Shown: one piece after another, positions 7,525-15,700 of the stretch
How positions within the stretch are numbered: position 1 is the first letter of the stretch
Layout of the letters: every line of letters starts with the position of its first letter
NCBI GenBank assembly: GCA_944320955.1
Contig: CALUJL010000003.1
Span: forward strand, 1-33,593
DNA: 33,593 nucleotides
Direction of reading: 5' to 3'
From: an uncultured Bacteroidaceae bacterium
Lineage (GTDB): Bacteria > Bacteroidota > Bacteroidia > Bacteroidales > Bacteroidaceae
Translations under genes and position numbers: made by a program
The notes under the pieces: generated by a model
What the model saw: only the letters and a program-made list of their open reading frames with translations
The model's database searches: none
Told to the model about the DNA's origin: nothing

Positions 7525-8946
7525 TTACTCCCAGTCGTCCGTGCGGAAGGACGAGGCCGGAATGCCGAAACAGTTGTAGAGCGAAGGCTCGACGCGGTCC
7601 TTAAAGCAATAGCGCACTGCGGCGGGCTGCGGGACCTCGGGGCAGGATACCGTCACCCGGTTCCACGCCGTGATGAAAGCCTGTGCGGGATGGAACTTGC
7701 GGTCTTCGCCGGCCACCTCGAAGCCCGTCAGCGCATGGCCCAACGGGGCAAGCCCAAGGTGCCCGACACGGAAGGTAAGCTCCACTTTCCCCTCCTTCAC
7801 GGCCATGGACTCGTAGAGGGGCGCCTCGGCCGAGATGCCCTTCATGCCGTATTCCTGCGTGAGGGCCAGGTAAGCCAGCCGCCGCCCCACTTCTTTCTTC
7901 TTGGCCGGATGGATGCAGTCGTAGTCGCCGATGTCGAGGGTCACAGCCATTCCCGAGCGGGGGATGTCCTCCAGATTCTTCATCTGTGCCTCGCGGAGCA
8001 GGGCTCCCTGCACGTCTTCGGGCCCGCCGTAGTTGAACGGGGCGATCTGCACGTAGTAGAAAGGCATCGCCTCATTGCCCCATTTGCGGCGCATCATCTT
8101 CACGTATTCCGGCTGCAGGCGGCGGTATTGCGCGGCCCGCCCGCGGTTGGCCTCGCCCTGGTACCAGAGGAAACCGCGCAGCGTGTAGGGCACGACGGGG
8201 CTGACCATGCCGTTGTAGAGCACCGTGGGGGCATAGGGCGAGCGGTCGGCGCCCTCCTTTTCGAGAAACGCGAGGTCGAACTCGGGGAATGCCGCCATCG
8301 TCTCGCGGTCCATCCACGCCTCGATGGGCGTGCCGCCCCAGTCGGCTATCAGGAGCCCGACGGGCACGCCGAGCACTTCCTGCAGGCAGTCGGCAAAGAA
8401 GTAGGCCGTCGCGCTGGCCCGGGCCACGGACTCGGGCGTGTTCGTCTCCCATCGCGCCGTGCACTCCTCCAGGGGCGAGCCCGAAATCTTCTTCTGCACG
8501 GTACACATGCGTATGGGCCTCCCGGCGCGCGCGCCGAGGATCACGTCGGCCGCCCCCTCCACCGGCTGGCAGCCGAAGCCTTCGACCGGCATTTCCATGT
8601 TGGACTGTCCGGAACAGAACCACACCTCGCCCACCAAAACGTCGCGCAAGACGAGGGCCTCGCCGTCGGAAATCTCTATCTCATACGGCCCCCCGGCCGC
8701 GGGCGTAGCCACCCGCGCCTGCCAGCGCCCCCCGGCGTCGGCCTCCACGGCCACGGTCTGCCCCGACCAGGAGGGGCGTATCGTGACGCGGCTGCCCGCA
8801 TCGGCACGCCCCCACAGGGCGGCTTGCGAATTCTGTTGTAGCACCATGTGGTCCCCTATGACCGAAGGGAGCACCACCTTTGCCTGAAGCGGCAGCGCCG
8901 CCAGCGCCGCCAACAGGGCGGCCGTGAGCATCTTGTGTTTCATCAT
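7525..8946 (-). CDS. sialate O-acetylesterase (SGNH fold, secreted)
   Basis: The 473-aa protein has a signal peptide (first 22 residues, ending LPLQA). The start of the mature domain, VVLPSVIGDHMVLQQNS, is typical of Bacteroidetes sialate O-acetylesterases. Nucleophile block GQSNM is at residues 113-117 (Ser115). WYQGEAN at 261-267 is the oxyanion-hole block, and DCIHP at 343-347 supplies the Asp-His pair. The enzyme removes O-acetyl groups from sialic acids or related acetylated sugars in the periplasm. A second in-frame ATG at 8943 is an equally possible start. It is the first gene of a two-gene unit with the GT51 protein. Substrate could also be xylan-like acetylated glycans. Confidence 0.9.
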   Translation of the reverse strand: MMKHKMLTAALLAALAALPLQAKVVLPSVIGDHMVLQQNSQAALWGRADAGSRVTIRPSWSGQTVAVEADAGGRWQARVATPAAGGPYEIEISDGEALVLRDVLVGEVWFCSGQSNMEMPVEGFGCQPVEGAADVILGARAGRPIRMCTVQKKISGSPLEECTARWETNTPESVARASATAYFFADCLQEVLGVPVGLLIADWGGTPIEAWMDRETMAAFPEFDLAFLEKEGADRSPYAPTVLYNGMVSPVVPYTLRGFLWYQGEANRGRAAQYRRLQPEYVKMMRRKWGNEAMPFYYVQIAPFNYGGPEDVQGALLREAQMKNLEDIPRSGMAVTLDIGDYDCIHPAKKKEVGRRLAYLALTQEYGMKGISAEAPLYESMAVKEGKVELTFRVGHLGLAPLGHALTGFEVAGEDRKFHPAQAFITAWNRVTVSCPEVPQPAAVRYCFKDRVEPSLYNCFGIPASSFRTDDWE

Positions 8947-9005
8947 CGGAGTGTCGTTTAAAAATCCGTGCGCCGCCGGCTTTCCGCAGGGCGGCTATTC
9001 GGCCT

Positions 9006-9013
9006 CAAATATA
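9006..9013 (-). promoter_or_regulatory. -7 element upstream of the esterase gene
   Basis: The minus strand reads TATATTTG, matching TAnnTTTG, 59 nt before the ATG at 8946. No TTTG is seen at the expected -33 position, which lies just short of the repeat array. Confidence 0.5.
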
Positions 9014-9045
9014 GCGAAAATTCGGACTGCCTCCGCACCGGAGCG

Positions 9046-9120
9046 GAAAAAGTGCAGGCGCTTTTCCCGATTTCCCCTGCCGCTTTTCCCGAAAAGCGGC
9101 AGCACTTTTCCCCGGAAGCG
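9046..9120. repeat. short palindromic repeat array, copy 3
   Basis: About three and a half units run from 9046, with starts near 9046, 9070, 9092 and 9116. CTGCCGCTTTT (9077-9087) and AAAAGCGGCAG (9092-9102) form a perfect 11-bp stem with loop CCCG. The array lies between two divergent promoters (esterase on the left, feoAB on the right), so it is unlikely to be an ordinary terminator for either gene. It shares a 29-nt identical stretch with the array at 4593-4661. Confidence 0.7.
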
Positions 9121-9132
9121 CCGCAGGGCGGG

Positions 9133-9150
9133 ATACCCATATCTGGGTAT
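9133..9150. promoter_or_regulatory. inverted repeat upstream of feoAB
   Basis: ATACCCA (9133-9139) and TGGGTAT (9144-9150) form a perfect 7-bp inverted repeat with a 4-nt loop, followed on the plus strand by five T residues. It lies about 47 nt upstream of the -33 element of the feoAB promoter. It could be an operator for an iron regulator or a degenerate end of the neighbouring repeat array; it does not match a Fur box that I recognise. Confidence 0.3.
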
Positions 9151-9196
9151 TTTTCCCGGAAGCGGGAAACCTCTGCCCCCGGAGGCCCGCCGCGGA

Positions 9197-9228
9197 TTTG
9201 GCCAAGCGGCGGAATAAGCGTAATTTTG
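9197..9228 (+). promoter_or_regulatory. promoter of feoAB
   Basis: TTTG (9197-9200), a 20-nt spacer and TAATTTTG (9221-9228) match the Bacteroidetes promoter consensus. The transcript would start about 25 nt before the ATG at 9261. Confidence 0.75.
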
Positions 9229-9260
9229 TGCCGCTTTTCAAAAAAAGACAGAGACAAGAC

Positions 9261-11795
9261 ATGCGACTCTCAGAACTCAATACAGGCGAAAAAGGCGTCG
9301 TGGTACGCGTCAAGGGGCACGGCGGTTTTCGCAAACGCATCGTGGAAATGGGCTTCATCAAGGGCAAGGAAGTGGAAGTCCTGCTCAATGCCCCGCTGAA
9401 AGACCCGGTGAAGTACCGCATCATGGGCTACGAAATATCGCTCCGCCGCAGCGAGGCCGACCTCATCGAGGTGCTCACCCAGAAAGAAGCCCGGCGCGAG
9501 CCCGGCCAAGTGGCCCTCTCCTCCCTCGGCACCATAGAGGAAGACCAGCCCATCTCCGGGCCTGAGCTCCGGAAGATGGCCCTCGAACAGCGGCGCACCA
9601 TACGCGTGGCGCTCGTGGGCAACCCGAACTGCGGGAAAACCTCCCTCTTCAACTATATCTGCGGTACACACGAGCACACGGGCAACTACAGCGGCGTGAC
9701 GGTGGACGTGCGCGAAGGGCACTTCGACTTCCAGGGCTACAAATTCATCCTCGCCGACCTGCCGGGCACCTACTCCCTTTCGGCATACTCGCCGGAAGAG
9801 CTCTACGTGCGCCGCTACTTGATCGAAGAGACGCCGGACATTATCATAAACGTGCTGGACTCTTCCAATCTGGAGCGCAACTTATACCTGACCACGCAGC
9901 TCATCGACATGAACGTGCGCTTCGTCTGCGCGCTCAACCTCTACGACGAGCTGCAGGCCTCGGGCAACCGGCTCGACTACCTGCAGCTTTCCAAACTTTT
10001 CGCCGTGCCGATGGTCCCGACCATCTCGCGAAACGGGGAAGGCATAGAGACCCTCTTCCACATCATCATCAACCTCTACGAAGGCGCCGACTTCATAGGC
10101 GAAAACGGCGAGCTCAATCCCGAAGTGCGGGCCGAGCTGGAAGACTGGCACCGCACGGTGGTCGCCGACAGCCCTGCCGCCGGGGAGGGACACATGGAAG
10201 ACTTCACCTCCGCCGAGCGCCCGCTGAACAATGTGCTGCGGCACATCCACATCAACTACGGCCCCGAGCTGGAGCAGGCCATCGGCGCCGTGCGCGGGAA
10301 ACTGGCGGCCGACGAGTCCCTCCGCGCCCGCTACTCGCTGCGCTACCTCTCCATCAAGCTGCTCGAAGGCGACCGCGAGTTCCTGAAACTCACAGGCGCC
10401 CTGCCCGGGGGCGAGGCCATCCTGGAGACCGCGCGCCGCAAGGGAGAAGAAGTCAGCGCCGTGCTGGGCGAAGACTGCGAGACGGCCATCACCAACGCCA
10501 AGTACGGCTTTATCGACGGAGCCCTCAAGGAAGCCTACGAAGACCGCCACGAAGACAAGCGACAGCTCACCAAAGTGCTGGACTCCGTAGTGACGCACCG
10601 CATCTGGGGCTACCCGATTTTCTTCCTCTTCCTGTGGGTCATGTTCCAGGCCACCTTCGTCATCGGGCAGTACCCGATGGACTGGATAGAGGCCGGCGTG
10701 GGCGCCCTGACCGACTGGGTGCGCGGCGCGCTGCCCGAGGGGCCGCTGCGCGCCATGCTGGCCGACGGCATACTGGGCGGCGTGGGCGGCGTGATTGTCT
10801 TCCTGCCCAACATACTGATCCTCTACCTCTTCATCTCCCTGATGGAAGACTCGGGCTACATGGCCCGCGCGGCCTTCATCATGGACAAGATCATGCACAA
10901 GATGGGGCTCCACGGCAAGTCGTTCATCCCGCTCATCATGGGCTTCGGCTGCAACGTGCCGGCCATCATGGCCACGCGCACCATAGAGAGCCGCAGCAAC
11001 CGCCTCATCACGATGCTCGCCGTGCCCTTCATGAGTTGCAGCGCGCGGCTGCCCATCTACCTGCTCCTCACGGGGCTCTTCTTCCCCCGCCACGGCGGGC
11101 TCGTCATGCTCCTGCTCTATACGGCGGGCATCCTGCTGGCCATAGGCTTCTGCCGCATCATGAGCCTCTACGTGGTGCCTAAGGACGAGGTGCCCTTCGT
11201 CATGGAACTCCCGCCCTACCGCCTGCCGACCTGGCGCTCTGTGGCCATCCACACGTGGGAGAAGGGCAAGCAATACCTGCGCAAGATGGGGGGCATCATC
11301 CTCTTTGCCTCCGTGCTCGTGTGGTTCCTGAGCTACTATCCCGACCACGACCGGTGGTCCACCGCCCAGGAGCAGCAGGAGAATTCCTACATAGGCCATA
11401 TCGGCAAATTCATCGAGCCCGCCCTCGAACCGCTCGGCATGAACTGGAAGCTGGGCATCAGCCTCGTCTCCGGCGCGGGGGCCAAGGAGATCGTGGCCAG
11501 CACCCTCTGCGTGCTCTATCCCGACGAGGCACAGCCCGAAGCTGCCGCCTCCGCCGGAGCAGAAGAGGAGGGCAGCATCTCGCTCGCCGCGCTGGAGCGG
11601 GACGGCGTGACCCCGCTGGTGGCCTTCTGCTTCATGCTCTTCGTGGTCATCTATTTCCCGTGTGTCGCCACGATAGCCGCCATACGCGGCGAGTCGGGCA
11701 GCTGGAAGTGGGCGCTGTTCGCGGCCGTGCATTCCACGGCGCTGGCGTGGGTCGTCACGTTCGTCGTCTACCAAGTGGGCCGAAACTTCTTCTGA
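9261..11795 (+). CDS. feoB: FeoA-FeoB fusion, ferrous iron transporter
   Basis: The 844-aa protein imports Fe(II) across the inner membrane. Residues 1-75 are an SH3-like FeoA domain (MRLSELNTGEKGVVVRVKG...). A linker leads to the FeoB G-domain with P-loop GNPNCGKT (120-127), DLPGTYSL (from 166) and NLYD (226-229). The C-terminal half has multiple membrane segments with the FeoB gate motifs (MEDSGYMARAAFIMD, FGCNVPAIMATRTI, SCSARLPIYLLL). FeoA-FeoB fusion is usual in Bacteroidetes. The frame is open back to 9198, but the ATG at 9261 begins FeoA exactly and follows the promoter. The stop codon is 1 nt before the next ATG, so the small Cys-rich gene is co-transcribed. Confidence 0.97.
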   Translation: MRLSELNTGEKGVVVRVKGHGGFRKRIVEMGFIKGKEVEVLLNAPLKDPVKYRIMGYEISLRRSEADLIEVLTQKEARREPGQVALSSLGTIEEDQPISGPELRKMALEQRRTIRVALVGNPNCGKTSLFNYICGTHEHTGNYSGVTVDVREGHFDFQGYKFILADLPGTYSLSAYSPEELYVRRYLIEETPDIIINVLDSSNLERNLYLTTQLIDMNVRFVCALNLYDELQASGNRLDYLQLSKLFAVPMVPTISRNGEGIETLFHIIINLYEGADFIGENGELNPEVRAELEDWHRTVVADSPAAGEGHMEDFTSAERPLNNVLRHIHINYGPELEQAIGAVRGKLAADESLRARYSLRYLSIKLLEGDREFLKLTGALPGGEAILETARRKGEEVSAVLGEDCETAITNAKYGFIDGALKEAYEDRHEDKRQLTKVLDSVVTHRIWGYPIFFLFLWVMFQATFVIGQYPMDWIEAGVGALTDWVRGALPEGPLRAMLADGILGGVGGVIVFLPNILILYLFISLMEDSGYMARAAFIMDKIMHKMGLHGKSFIPLIMGFGCNVPAIMATRTIESRSNRLITMLAVPFMSCSARLPIYLLLTGLFFPRHGGLVMLLLYTAGILLAIGFCRIMSLYVVPKDEVPFVMELPPYRLPTWRSVAIHTWEKGKQYLRKMGGIILFASVLVWFLSYYPDHDRWSTAQEQQENSYIGHIGKFIEPALEPLGMNWKLGISLVSGAGAKEIVASTLCVLYPDEAQPEAAASAGAEEEGSISLAALERDGVTPLVAFCFMLFVVIYFPCVATIAAIRGESGSWKWALFAAVHSTALAWVVTFVVYQVGRNFF

Positions 11796-11796
11796 C

Positions 11797-12018
11797 ATGG
11801 ACGGACAAGACATCGCCGCAGGCCTCATCACCGCCCTGTGCGCCGTGCTCTTCCTGAGGCACTTCCTGCGCCCCCGCCGCAAGAAGCGCCCCGGAGGCGG
11901 CTGTCCGGAAGGTACGGCACGGTGCGAAGACTGCCCGCTCTGCTGCGGAACGAAGCCGCAAGTGGGAGAGAAAAAGAGGACAGGAAAAAGCGGTTCGGGA
12001 GGGAGACCGCGCGCCTGA
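11797..12018 (+). CDS. FeoB-associated Cys-rich membrane mini-protein
   Basis: The 73-aa protein has a single N-terminal membrane helix (about residues 5-23), a basic stop-transfer stretch (RPRRKKRP), then a Cys cluster C-x6-C-x2-C-x2-CC around residues 36-50, and a basic tail. Position one base after the feoB stop, size and Cys pattern match the FeoB-associated Cys-rich membrane protein family. It is probably an accessory of Fe(II) uptake, perhaps binding metal near the FeoB pore; this is inferred from context only. The rich Arg/Lys tail is not part of the motif. Confidence 0.8.
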   Translation: MDGQDIAAGLITALCAVLFLRHFLRPRRKKRPGGGCPEGTARCEDCPLCCGTKPQVGEKKRTGKSGSGGRPRA

Positions 12019-12108
12019 AACGATAATAAGCCACACTTCAAAGCGTTTCAACGTTATCATTTCATAAAAAAAACAACGCTTCCGTTCTTCTCTTGCCCGT
12101 TTTTAATT

Positions 12109-12116
12109 TATATTTG
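12109..12116 (+). promoter_or_regulatory. -7 element upstream of the three-lipoprotein operon
   Basis: TATATTTG matches TAnnTTTG. Transcription from here would give a leader of about 160 nt before the ATG at 12282. I see no known riboswitch or peptide leader in that stretch, only ordinary AT-rich then mixed sequence. The gap 12019-12281 otherwise holds no gene. Confidence 0.5.
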
Positions 12117-12281
12117 GACTGAAAAATCTTTTCCTGTACGAAGGGACAGACGATTTGGAAGCTCTTTTTTTCACAGCATCCTTACCGTGCCGGCCTCAAT
12201 CGGCCTGACGGGTTGTGGACAACGGGAAATGCCCCCGCCCTTTTCTTCTGAAGAAACGAGTTCCTTAATATAGCCATTGAA

Positions 12282-13457
12282 ATGAAAAACCCATACTCTT
12301 CCGCCGTACTACTCTTCGCGCTTGTCCCTATCTTGCTATGGACTGCCTGCACAAGACAAGGGGATAAAATCAGCAGTGGATTCCCTGCTGCGCAAGACAG
12401 CCTGCTGATCGACCTAAGCCGGCAGACCGAAAAAGTCATCAACTTGGGTCCGATGATTTCCAACCAATCGTATGCCACGCAAATAGCGACAATCGACGGG
12501 AAAGAAAAGTTCCTCCTATTGGACGAAACACACATTTATATATTCGATTGGGTGCAGGGCAATCTGGAAGACTCCATCCCGACAGCAGCTTGCGGTACGC
12601 TTATGGATTATTCCGGCTTCACATACATCTCCCAAGACTCTATCTTCGTCTTCAATGACCTGCAAGGCATTTTATACCTGATAAACAGAAAAGGAGAAAT
12701 TGAATCTACCTGGCGGATACCCCACGGCGCATCCCTCGAAGATTTGACTCCATCCATAAACGCATTGAACCGCACCCGCATCAGGCTCTACAACGGGAAA
12801 GCCGTGCTCTCCGGCACGACACAGGGCAATCTGGCTCAAGCCAAAGGAATAAAAATCCCGGTTTCCGAAATCTTAAACCCGGAGACCAAAGAGTGGAAGA
12901 ATGTAGTGTTCTACCCCGACCTCTACACGCGGCACAGCTGGGGCAGTTCCTACCTGAACACAGTCCATACGGCACAAGACGGGAAAGGATGCCACCTATA
13001 CAGCTTCCCCATACTCGACTACGTACTGCGCTACAGCCCCGACTTCTCCTCCTGCGACACGCTGCCGATGAAGAGCCGCCGCGACCGGGGAATCAGTGCC
13101 TGCAAGCTAAGCAATGAGGACTACGACAAGGATCCGAACAAGGAAAGATGCTACTATATCGGCCAGACTTCGTATGCCGACATCCTGTACGACCCCTACC
13201 GACACCTGTACCTCCGCCTTGCGGAGCACCCCTTCAGCGGATGGGACGGCAAGAGCGCATTCAACAAACCCTGGTCGGTCATCATCACTCGGGAAGACGG
13301 GACGCTCCTCTCGGAGACGAGCATCGTGACGGACCGCAATATATATTACACCTACAATATGCACATCACCAGGGAAAGGCTCGCTGTCCAAATGCAGAAT
13401 CCGGACGAGAACCACCTCTACTTTGCCATCTTCCCGATCAACCTGCCCGAAGAATGA
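12282..13457 (+). CDS. DUF4221-like lipoprotein
   Basis: The 391-aa protein has a signal peptide ending in a lipobox-like LWTAC (Cys near residue 23). The rest is beta-rich with blade-like repeats (FLLLDETHIYIFDW, GILYLINRKGEIESTW, HLYSFPILDYVLRYSPD), as in Bacteroidales DUF4221 proteins, which look like six-bladed propellers. No catalytic site is evident. It heads a set of three lipoprotein genes; its stop overlaps the start of the next gene in an ATGA junction. Base composition is less GC-rich than in flanking genes, which may indicate later acquisition. Function unknown; a surface or periplasmic binding role is only a guess. Confidence 0.75.
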   Translation: MKNPYSSAVLLFALVPILLWTACTRQGDKISSGFPAAQDSLLIDLSRQTEKVINLGPMISNQSYATQIATIDGKEKFLLLDETHIYIFDWVQGNLEDSIPTAACGTLMDYSGFTYISQDSIFVFNDLQGILYLINRKGEIESTWRIPHGASLEDLTPSINALNRTRIRLYNGKAVLSGTTQGNLAQAKGIKIPVSEILNPETKEWKNVVFYPDLYTRHSWGSSYLNTVHTAQDGKGCHLYSFPILDYVLRYSPDFSSCDTLPMKSRRDRGISACKLSNEDYDKDPNKERCYYIGQTSYADILYDPYRHLYLRLAEHPFSGWDGKSAFNKPWSVIITREDGTLLSETSIVTDRNIYYTYNMHITRERLAVQMQNPDENHLYFAIFPINLPEE

Positions 13458-13930
13458 AGAAGACCGCATGGCTGATAATGGCCTGCCTGGCCTTGCTTTC
13501 CTGCCGGGACAGCGGGGGAACCACGGAACTCGCACAGGACTACTTCCGCGAGGCAGGCATCACTTTCGACAAAGACGAGACACACTGCTTGATCATTCCG
13601 GGAGGCGGATGCCCGGGGTGCATCGCCACAGGTATCCACTTCTTGCGGGCCAACAAGGATTTCTTCTCCCGGGAGCAGCAGGAAAACCGGGTGGTCTTCA
13701 CGTCGACCCAGTCCATCAAGCTGCTGAGACGCAGGCTGAAGGACGTATCCATAGAAAGCCTCAACGCCCTGGTCGACACGGCCAACGCCTACACCATCAG
13801 AGGAAACAAGGGGAAATACCCCCTCGTCCTCTACTTGGAAGAAGGGACTATCGTCCGGGCAGAGCTGCAATCGCCGGACGCTGACGCGCTGGCGAAGCTA
13901 TGGGACAGCCTGCACAAACAAAAACGATGA
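13454..13930 (+). CDS. thioredoxin-like lipoprotein with CPGC motif
   Basis: The 158-aa protein has a signal peptide with lipobox LLSC (Cys near residue 17). The mature part has the order expected for a thioredoxin fold: a strand then CxxC (HCLIIPGGGCPGCIATG), a second strand (NRVVFTSTQ), a helix, and a strand pair after a likely cis-Pro (KYPLVLYLEEGTIVRAEL). The CPGC pair could be redox active or bind a ligand. The ATG overlaps the upstream TGA by 4 nt, indicating translational coupling. I do not recognise a named family. The frame is open further upstream only as a shadow of the DUF4221 gene. Confidence 0.7.
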   Translation: MKKTAWLIMACLALLSCRDSGGTTELAQDYFREAGITFDKDETHCLIIPGGGCPGCIATGIHFLRANKDFFSREQQENRVVFTSTQSIKLLRRRLKDVSIESLNALVDTANAYTIRGNKGKYPLVLYLEEGTIVRAELQSPDADALAKLWDSLHKQKR

Positions 13931-13991
13931 AATGCCCCAGCTTCCAGCACGCAGCGGGTTTATCACCAATTGCACCAAAAACTTTTTTCTT

Positions 13992-15140
13992 ATGAAGAAG
14001 CAATCTTTCATGCTAATAGCATTCCTCGCCCTGGCAGCCTGCGGGCAACAGGAAAGCGGAGCCGGCCGGATCGACCTGACACAGCTGGGCACGGAGGAAG
14101 CGCGCCTCACGGCCAAAGACCTCTTTGCGTCCGTGGAATACATCCCCCTGGAGACCCGGCCGGAATGCCTGTTGGGCCCGGCCTCCATAATGGCCGTAGA
14201 CGACAGCAACGTACTGGTGTGGCAGGGCAACGATGTCCTGCGCTTCGGCAGGGACGGGCGCTTCCTCAACAAGGTGGGCACGACGGGGAACGGCCACGGC
14301 GAGCACGGGGCCACGCGCTCGGCACGCTACGACACGGAGAACGGCACGGTGCTCATAGCCACGTTCGACAACCGGATTTTCCGCTACTCGCTCGGCGGGG
14401 AATACCTCGGCGACTTCAAGATGCCCGACAACGGCAAGGTACCCCAGACTTTCCGGGTGGCCCACGACGGGAATCTCGTGTGCGAGATGCGCGACTACAA
14501 GGAGGAAGGGCTGGACGTGTGGCTCCAGGTGTTCACCCCGGCGGGGAAACTGCGGCTTTCCCACCGGATCTACACGGACGGAGAAACCGTAAAACGCAGC
14601 ATGATGAAGACCGCGACCATGTGCAGCACGCCGGACGGGACCTGGATGATCCTGCCTTTCGACGACTGGGCATGGTGCTACACGCCGGAAGGGGAAGTAG
14701 ACTCCCTGCTCTTCGACCGCGGAAGTTACTCCCCCAGCCGGGAACTGTGCGAGAACTGGGACAACTCGAAGGAACTCCAAGAGACGAAATACCAGATAGA
14801 CAACATGGCCGGCACGGAAAAGCACTTCTACCTGGAAGTCCCCACGAAGCAGGGAGGCCGCGATGTGCTCGTGGAGCGCAAGACGAACCGCGTGGTCCAC
14901 AACCACTACTGGCGCTGGGGCTTCGAGGACAAAGGGCACATCCGGCTCGACAGCTTCTCCGAGGACGTGACTTTCTGGCCGTTTATCTCCACCGGGCACG
15001 ACGGTAACCTGCTGGCTGCCCTGATGCCCATCGACCTGTTCATCGGCAAGGACCGGCAAGCCTTGCGCGAAAAGGCACAGAACGACTATCCGCTGAATGA
15101 CGATTCGAACCCGATTTTGGTAATAGCCAGGGAAAAATGA
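13992..15140 (+). CDS. 6-bladed beta-propeller lipoprotein
   Basis: The 382-aa protein has a clear lipoprotein signal (MKKQSFMLIAFLALAACG, lipobox LAAC). The mature start resembles Bacteroidetes 6-bladed propeller (BF3164-like) proteins: FASVEYIPLETRPECLLGPAS, then VLRFGRDGRFLNKVGTTGNGHGE, then repeated Gly-Asp blades (RYSLGGEYLGDFKM). Such proteins are usually surface or periplasmic and poorly characterised. It lies 61 nt after the thioredoxin-like gene, so the three lipoproteins probably form one transcript. The ATG at 13992 is chosen because it begins the signal peptide; sequence before it is not signal-like. Confidence 0.8.
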   Translation: MKKQSFMLIAFLALAACGQQESGAGRIDLTQLGTEEARLTAKDLFASVEYIPLETRPECLLGPASIMAVDDSNVLVWQGNDVLRFGRDGRFLNKVGTTGNGHGEHGATRSARYDTENGTVLIATFDNRIFRYSLGGEYLGDFKMPDNGKVPQTFRVAHDGNLVCEMRDYKEEGLDVWLQVFTPAGKLRLSHRIYTDGETVKRSMMKTATMCSTPDGTWMILPFDDWAWCYTPEGEVDSLLFDRGSYSPSRELCENWDNSKELQETKYQIDNMAGTEKHFYLEVPTKQGGRDVLVERKTNRVVHNHYWRWGFEDKGHIRLDSFSEDVTFWPFISTGHDGNLLAALMPIDLFIGKDRQALREKAQNDYPLNDDSNPILVIAREK

Positions 15141-15159
15141 GAAAAAAGCAGCAGTTTTA

Positions 15160-15191
15160 TTTGCGCTGTCCGGGAAAAGTCCTTATCTTTG
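15160..15191 (+). promoter_or_regulatory. promoter of tRNA-Cys
   Basis: TTTG (15160-15163), a 20-nt spacer and TATCTTTG (15184-15191) fit the Bacteroidetes consensus, about 27 nt before the tRNA. Just upstream, around 15142-15158, is a single degenerate copy resembling the window's short repeat (AAAAAAGCAGCAGTTTT). Confidence 0.75.
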
Positions 15192-15218
15192 CGCCGCATT
15201 TCAGAGATGAAAGCGCAG

Positions 15219-15289
15219 GGTCTCTTGGCCGAGTGGTTAGGCACCGGTCTGCAAAACCGCCCACAGCAGTTCGAATCTGCTAGAGACCT
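15219..15289 (+). tRNA. tRNA-Cys (anticodon GCA)
   Basis: Acceptor GGTCTCT (15219-15225) pairs with AGAGACC (15282-15288). The anticodon loop CTGCAAA, flanked by CGGT and ACCG, gives anticodon GCA. The T-arm has GTTCGAATC, and the discriminator is T, as usual for tRNA-Cys. The gene is 71 nt and CCA is not encoded, unlike the tRNA-Lys at the left end. Confidence 0.95.
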
Positions 15290-15301
15290 CTCCCGAGAAA
15301 C

Positions 15302-15338
15302 AAGCTCCGAGGCTAGAAAGTCGCGGAGCTTATTCTTT
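15302..15338 (+). terminator. terminator after tRNA-Cys
   Basis: AAGCTCCG (15302-15309) and CGGAGCTT (15324-15331) form an 8-bp stem followed by a T-rich stretch (ATTCTTTT). The 14-nt loop makes it a moderate terminator. It may also serve the minus-strand gene ending at 15380. Confidence 0.6.
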
Positions 15339-15379
15339 TATATATAAGTATGCCTGCGGCTGCCCGGCAGAGCATGAGC

Positions 15380-15682
15380 TCAGAAGAAAGGCGGGGTATA
15401 AGCAAACGCGCGGCACGTGAGCCAGAAAAACCATACGGCCAGCGACATGAGGAGCACTCCCCCCACGGCATAGATGAGGCGCAAGGTCCGCCGCGACGGG
15501 GCTGCATGGGAAACGCTTTTCCCCCGGCGGCGGAGGCACAAGCGGCGCACGGACGTATAAAAACGGTAGAAAGACCGGGAACTCTCGGTGGTGAAAAACC
15601 ACTCCCAATCGGCCGCGGCGGCCAGCAGGCACAGCAGTCCGGAGAAAAAGAAGAGGGCTTGCAGAAAAAAGTGGAAAGCCAT
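15380..15682 (-). CDS. Imm17-like small membrane protein
   Basis: The 100-aa protein has two membrane helices: residues 3-23 (FHFFLQALFFFSGLLCLLAA) and about 68-92 (IYAVGGVLLMSLAVWFFWL), joined by a basic loop. The start, an aromatic-rich helix followed by DWEWFFTTESSRSFYRF, resembles Bacteroidetes immunity 17 (Imm17) proteins, which are usually 60-70 aa; the middle Arg-rich loop here is longer. From memory, Imm17-like genes are often found next to yraN in this group, as here (18 nt downstream of yraN). No toxin gene is seen nearby, so an immunity role is doubtful in this setting. Confidence 0.6.
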   Translation of the reverse strand: MAFHFFLQALFFFSGLLCLLAAAADWEWFFTTESSRSFYRFYTSVRRLCLRRRGKSVSHAAPSRRTLRLIYAVGGVLLMSLAVWFFWLTCRAFAYTPPFF

Positions 15683-15700
15683 AGGCTGAAGAATCTTGGG

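Noticed and set aside
6058-8841. Open plus-strand frame of about 927 codons
   Set aside because: Antisense to two clearly identified genes (GT51 protein and esterase), with shadow-type composition and no family signature.
7525-8946. Type IX secretion sorting domain on the esterase
   Set aside because: The protein ends shortly after its catalytic domain with no C-terminal beta-sandwich sorting signal, so SprA dependence is not supported.
9882-12041. Open minus-strand frame of about 719 codons
   Set aside because: Antisense to feoAB; His/Glu/Gly-rich shadow without motifs.
12116-12281. Riboswitch in the leader of the lipoprotein operon
   Set aside because: No recognisable aptamer core or terminator-antiterminator pair could be seen.
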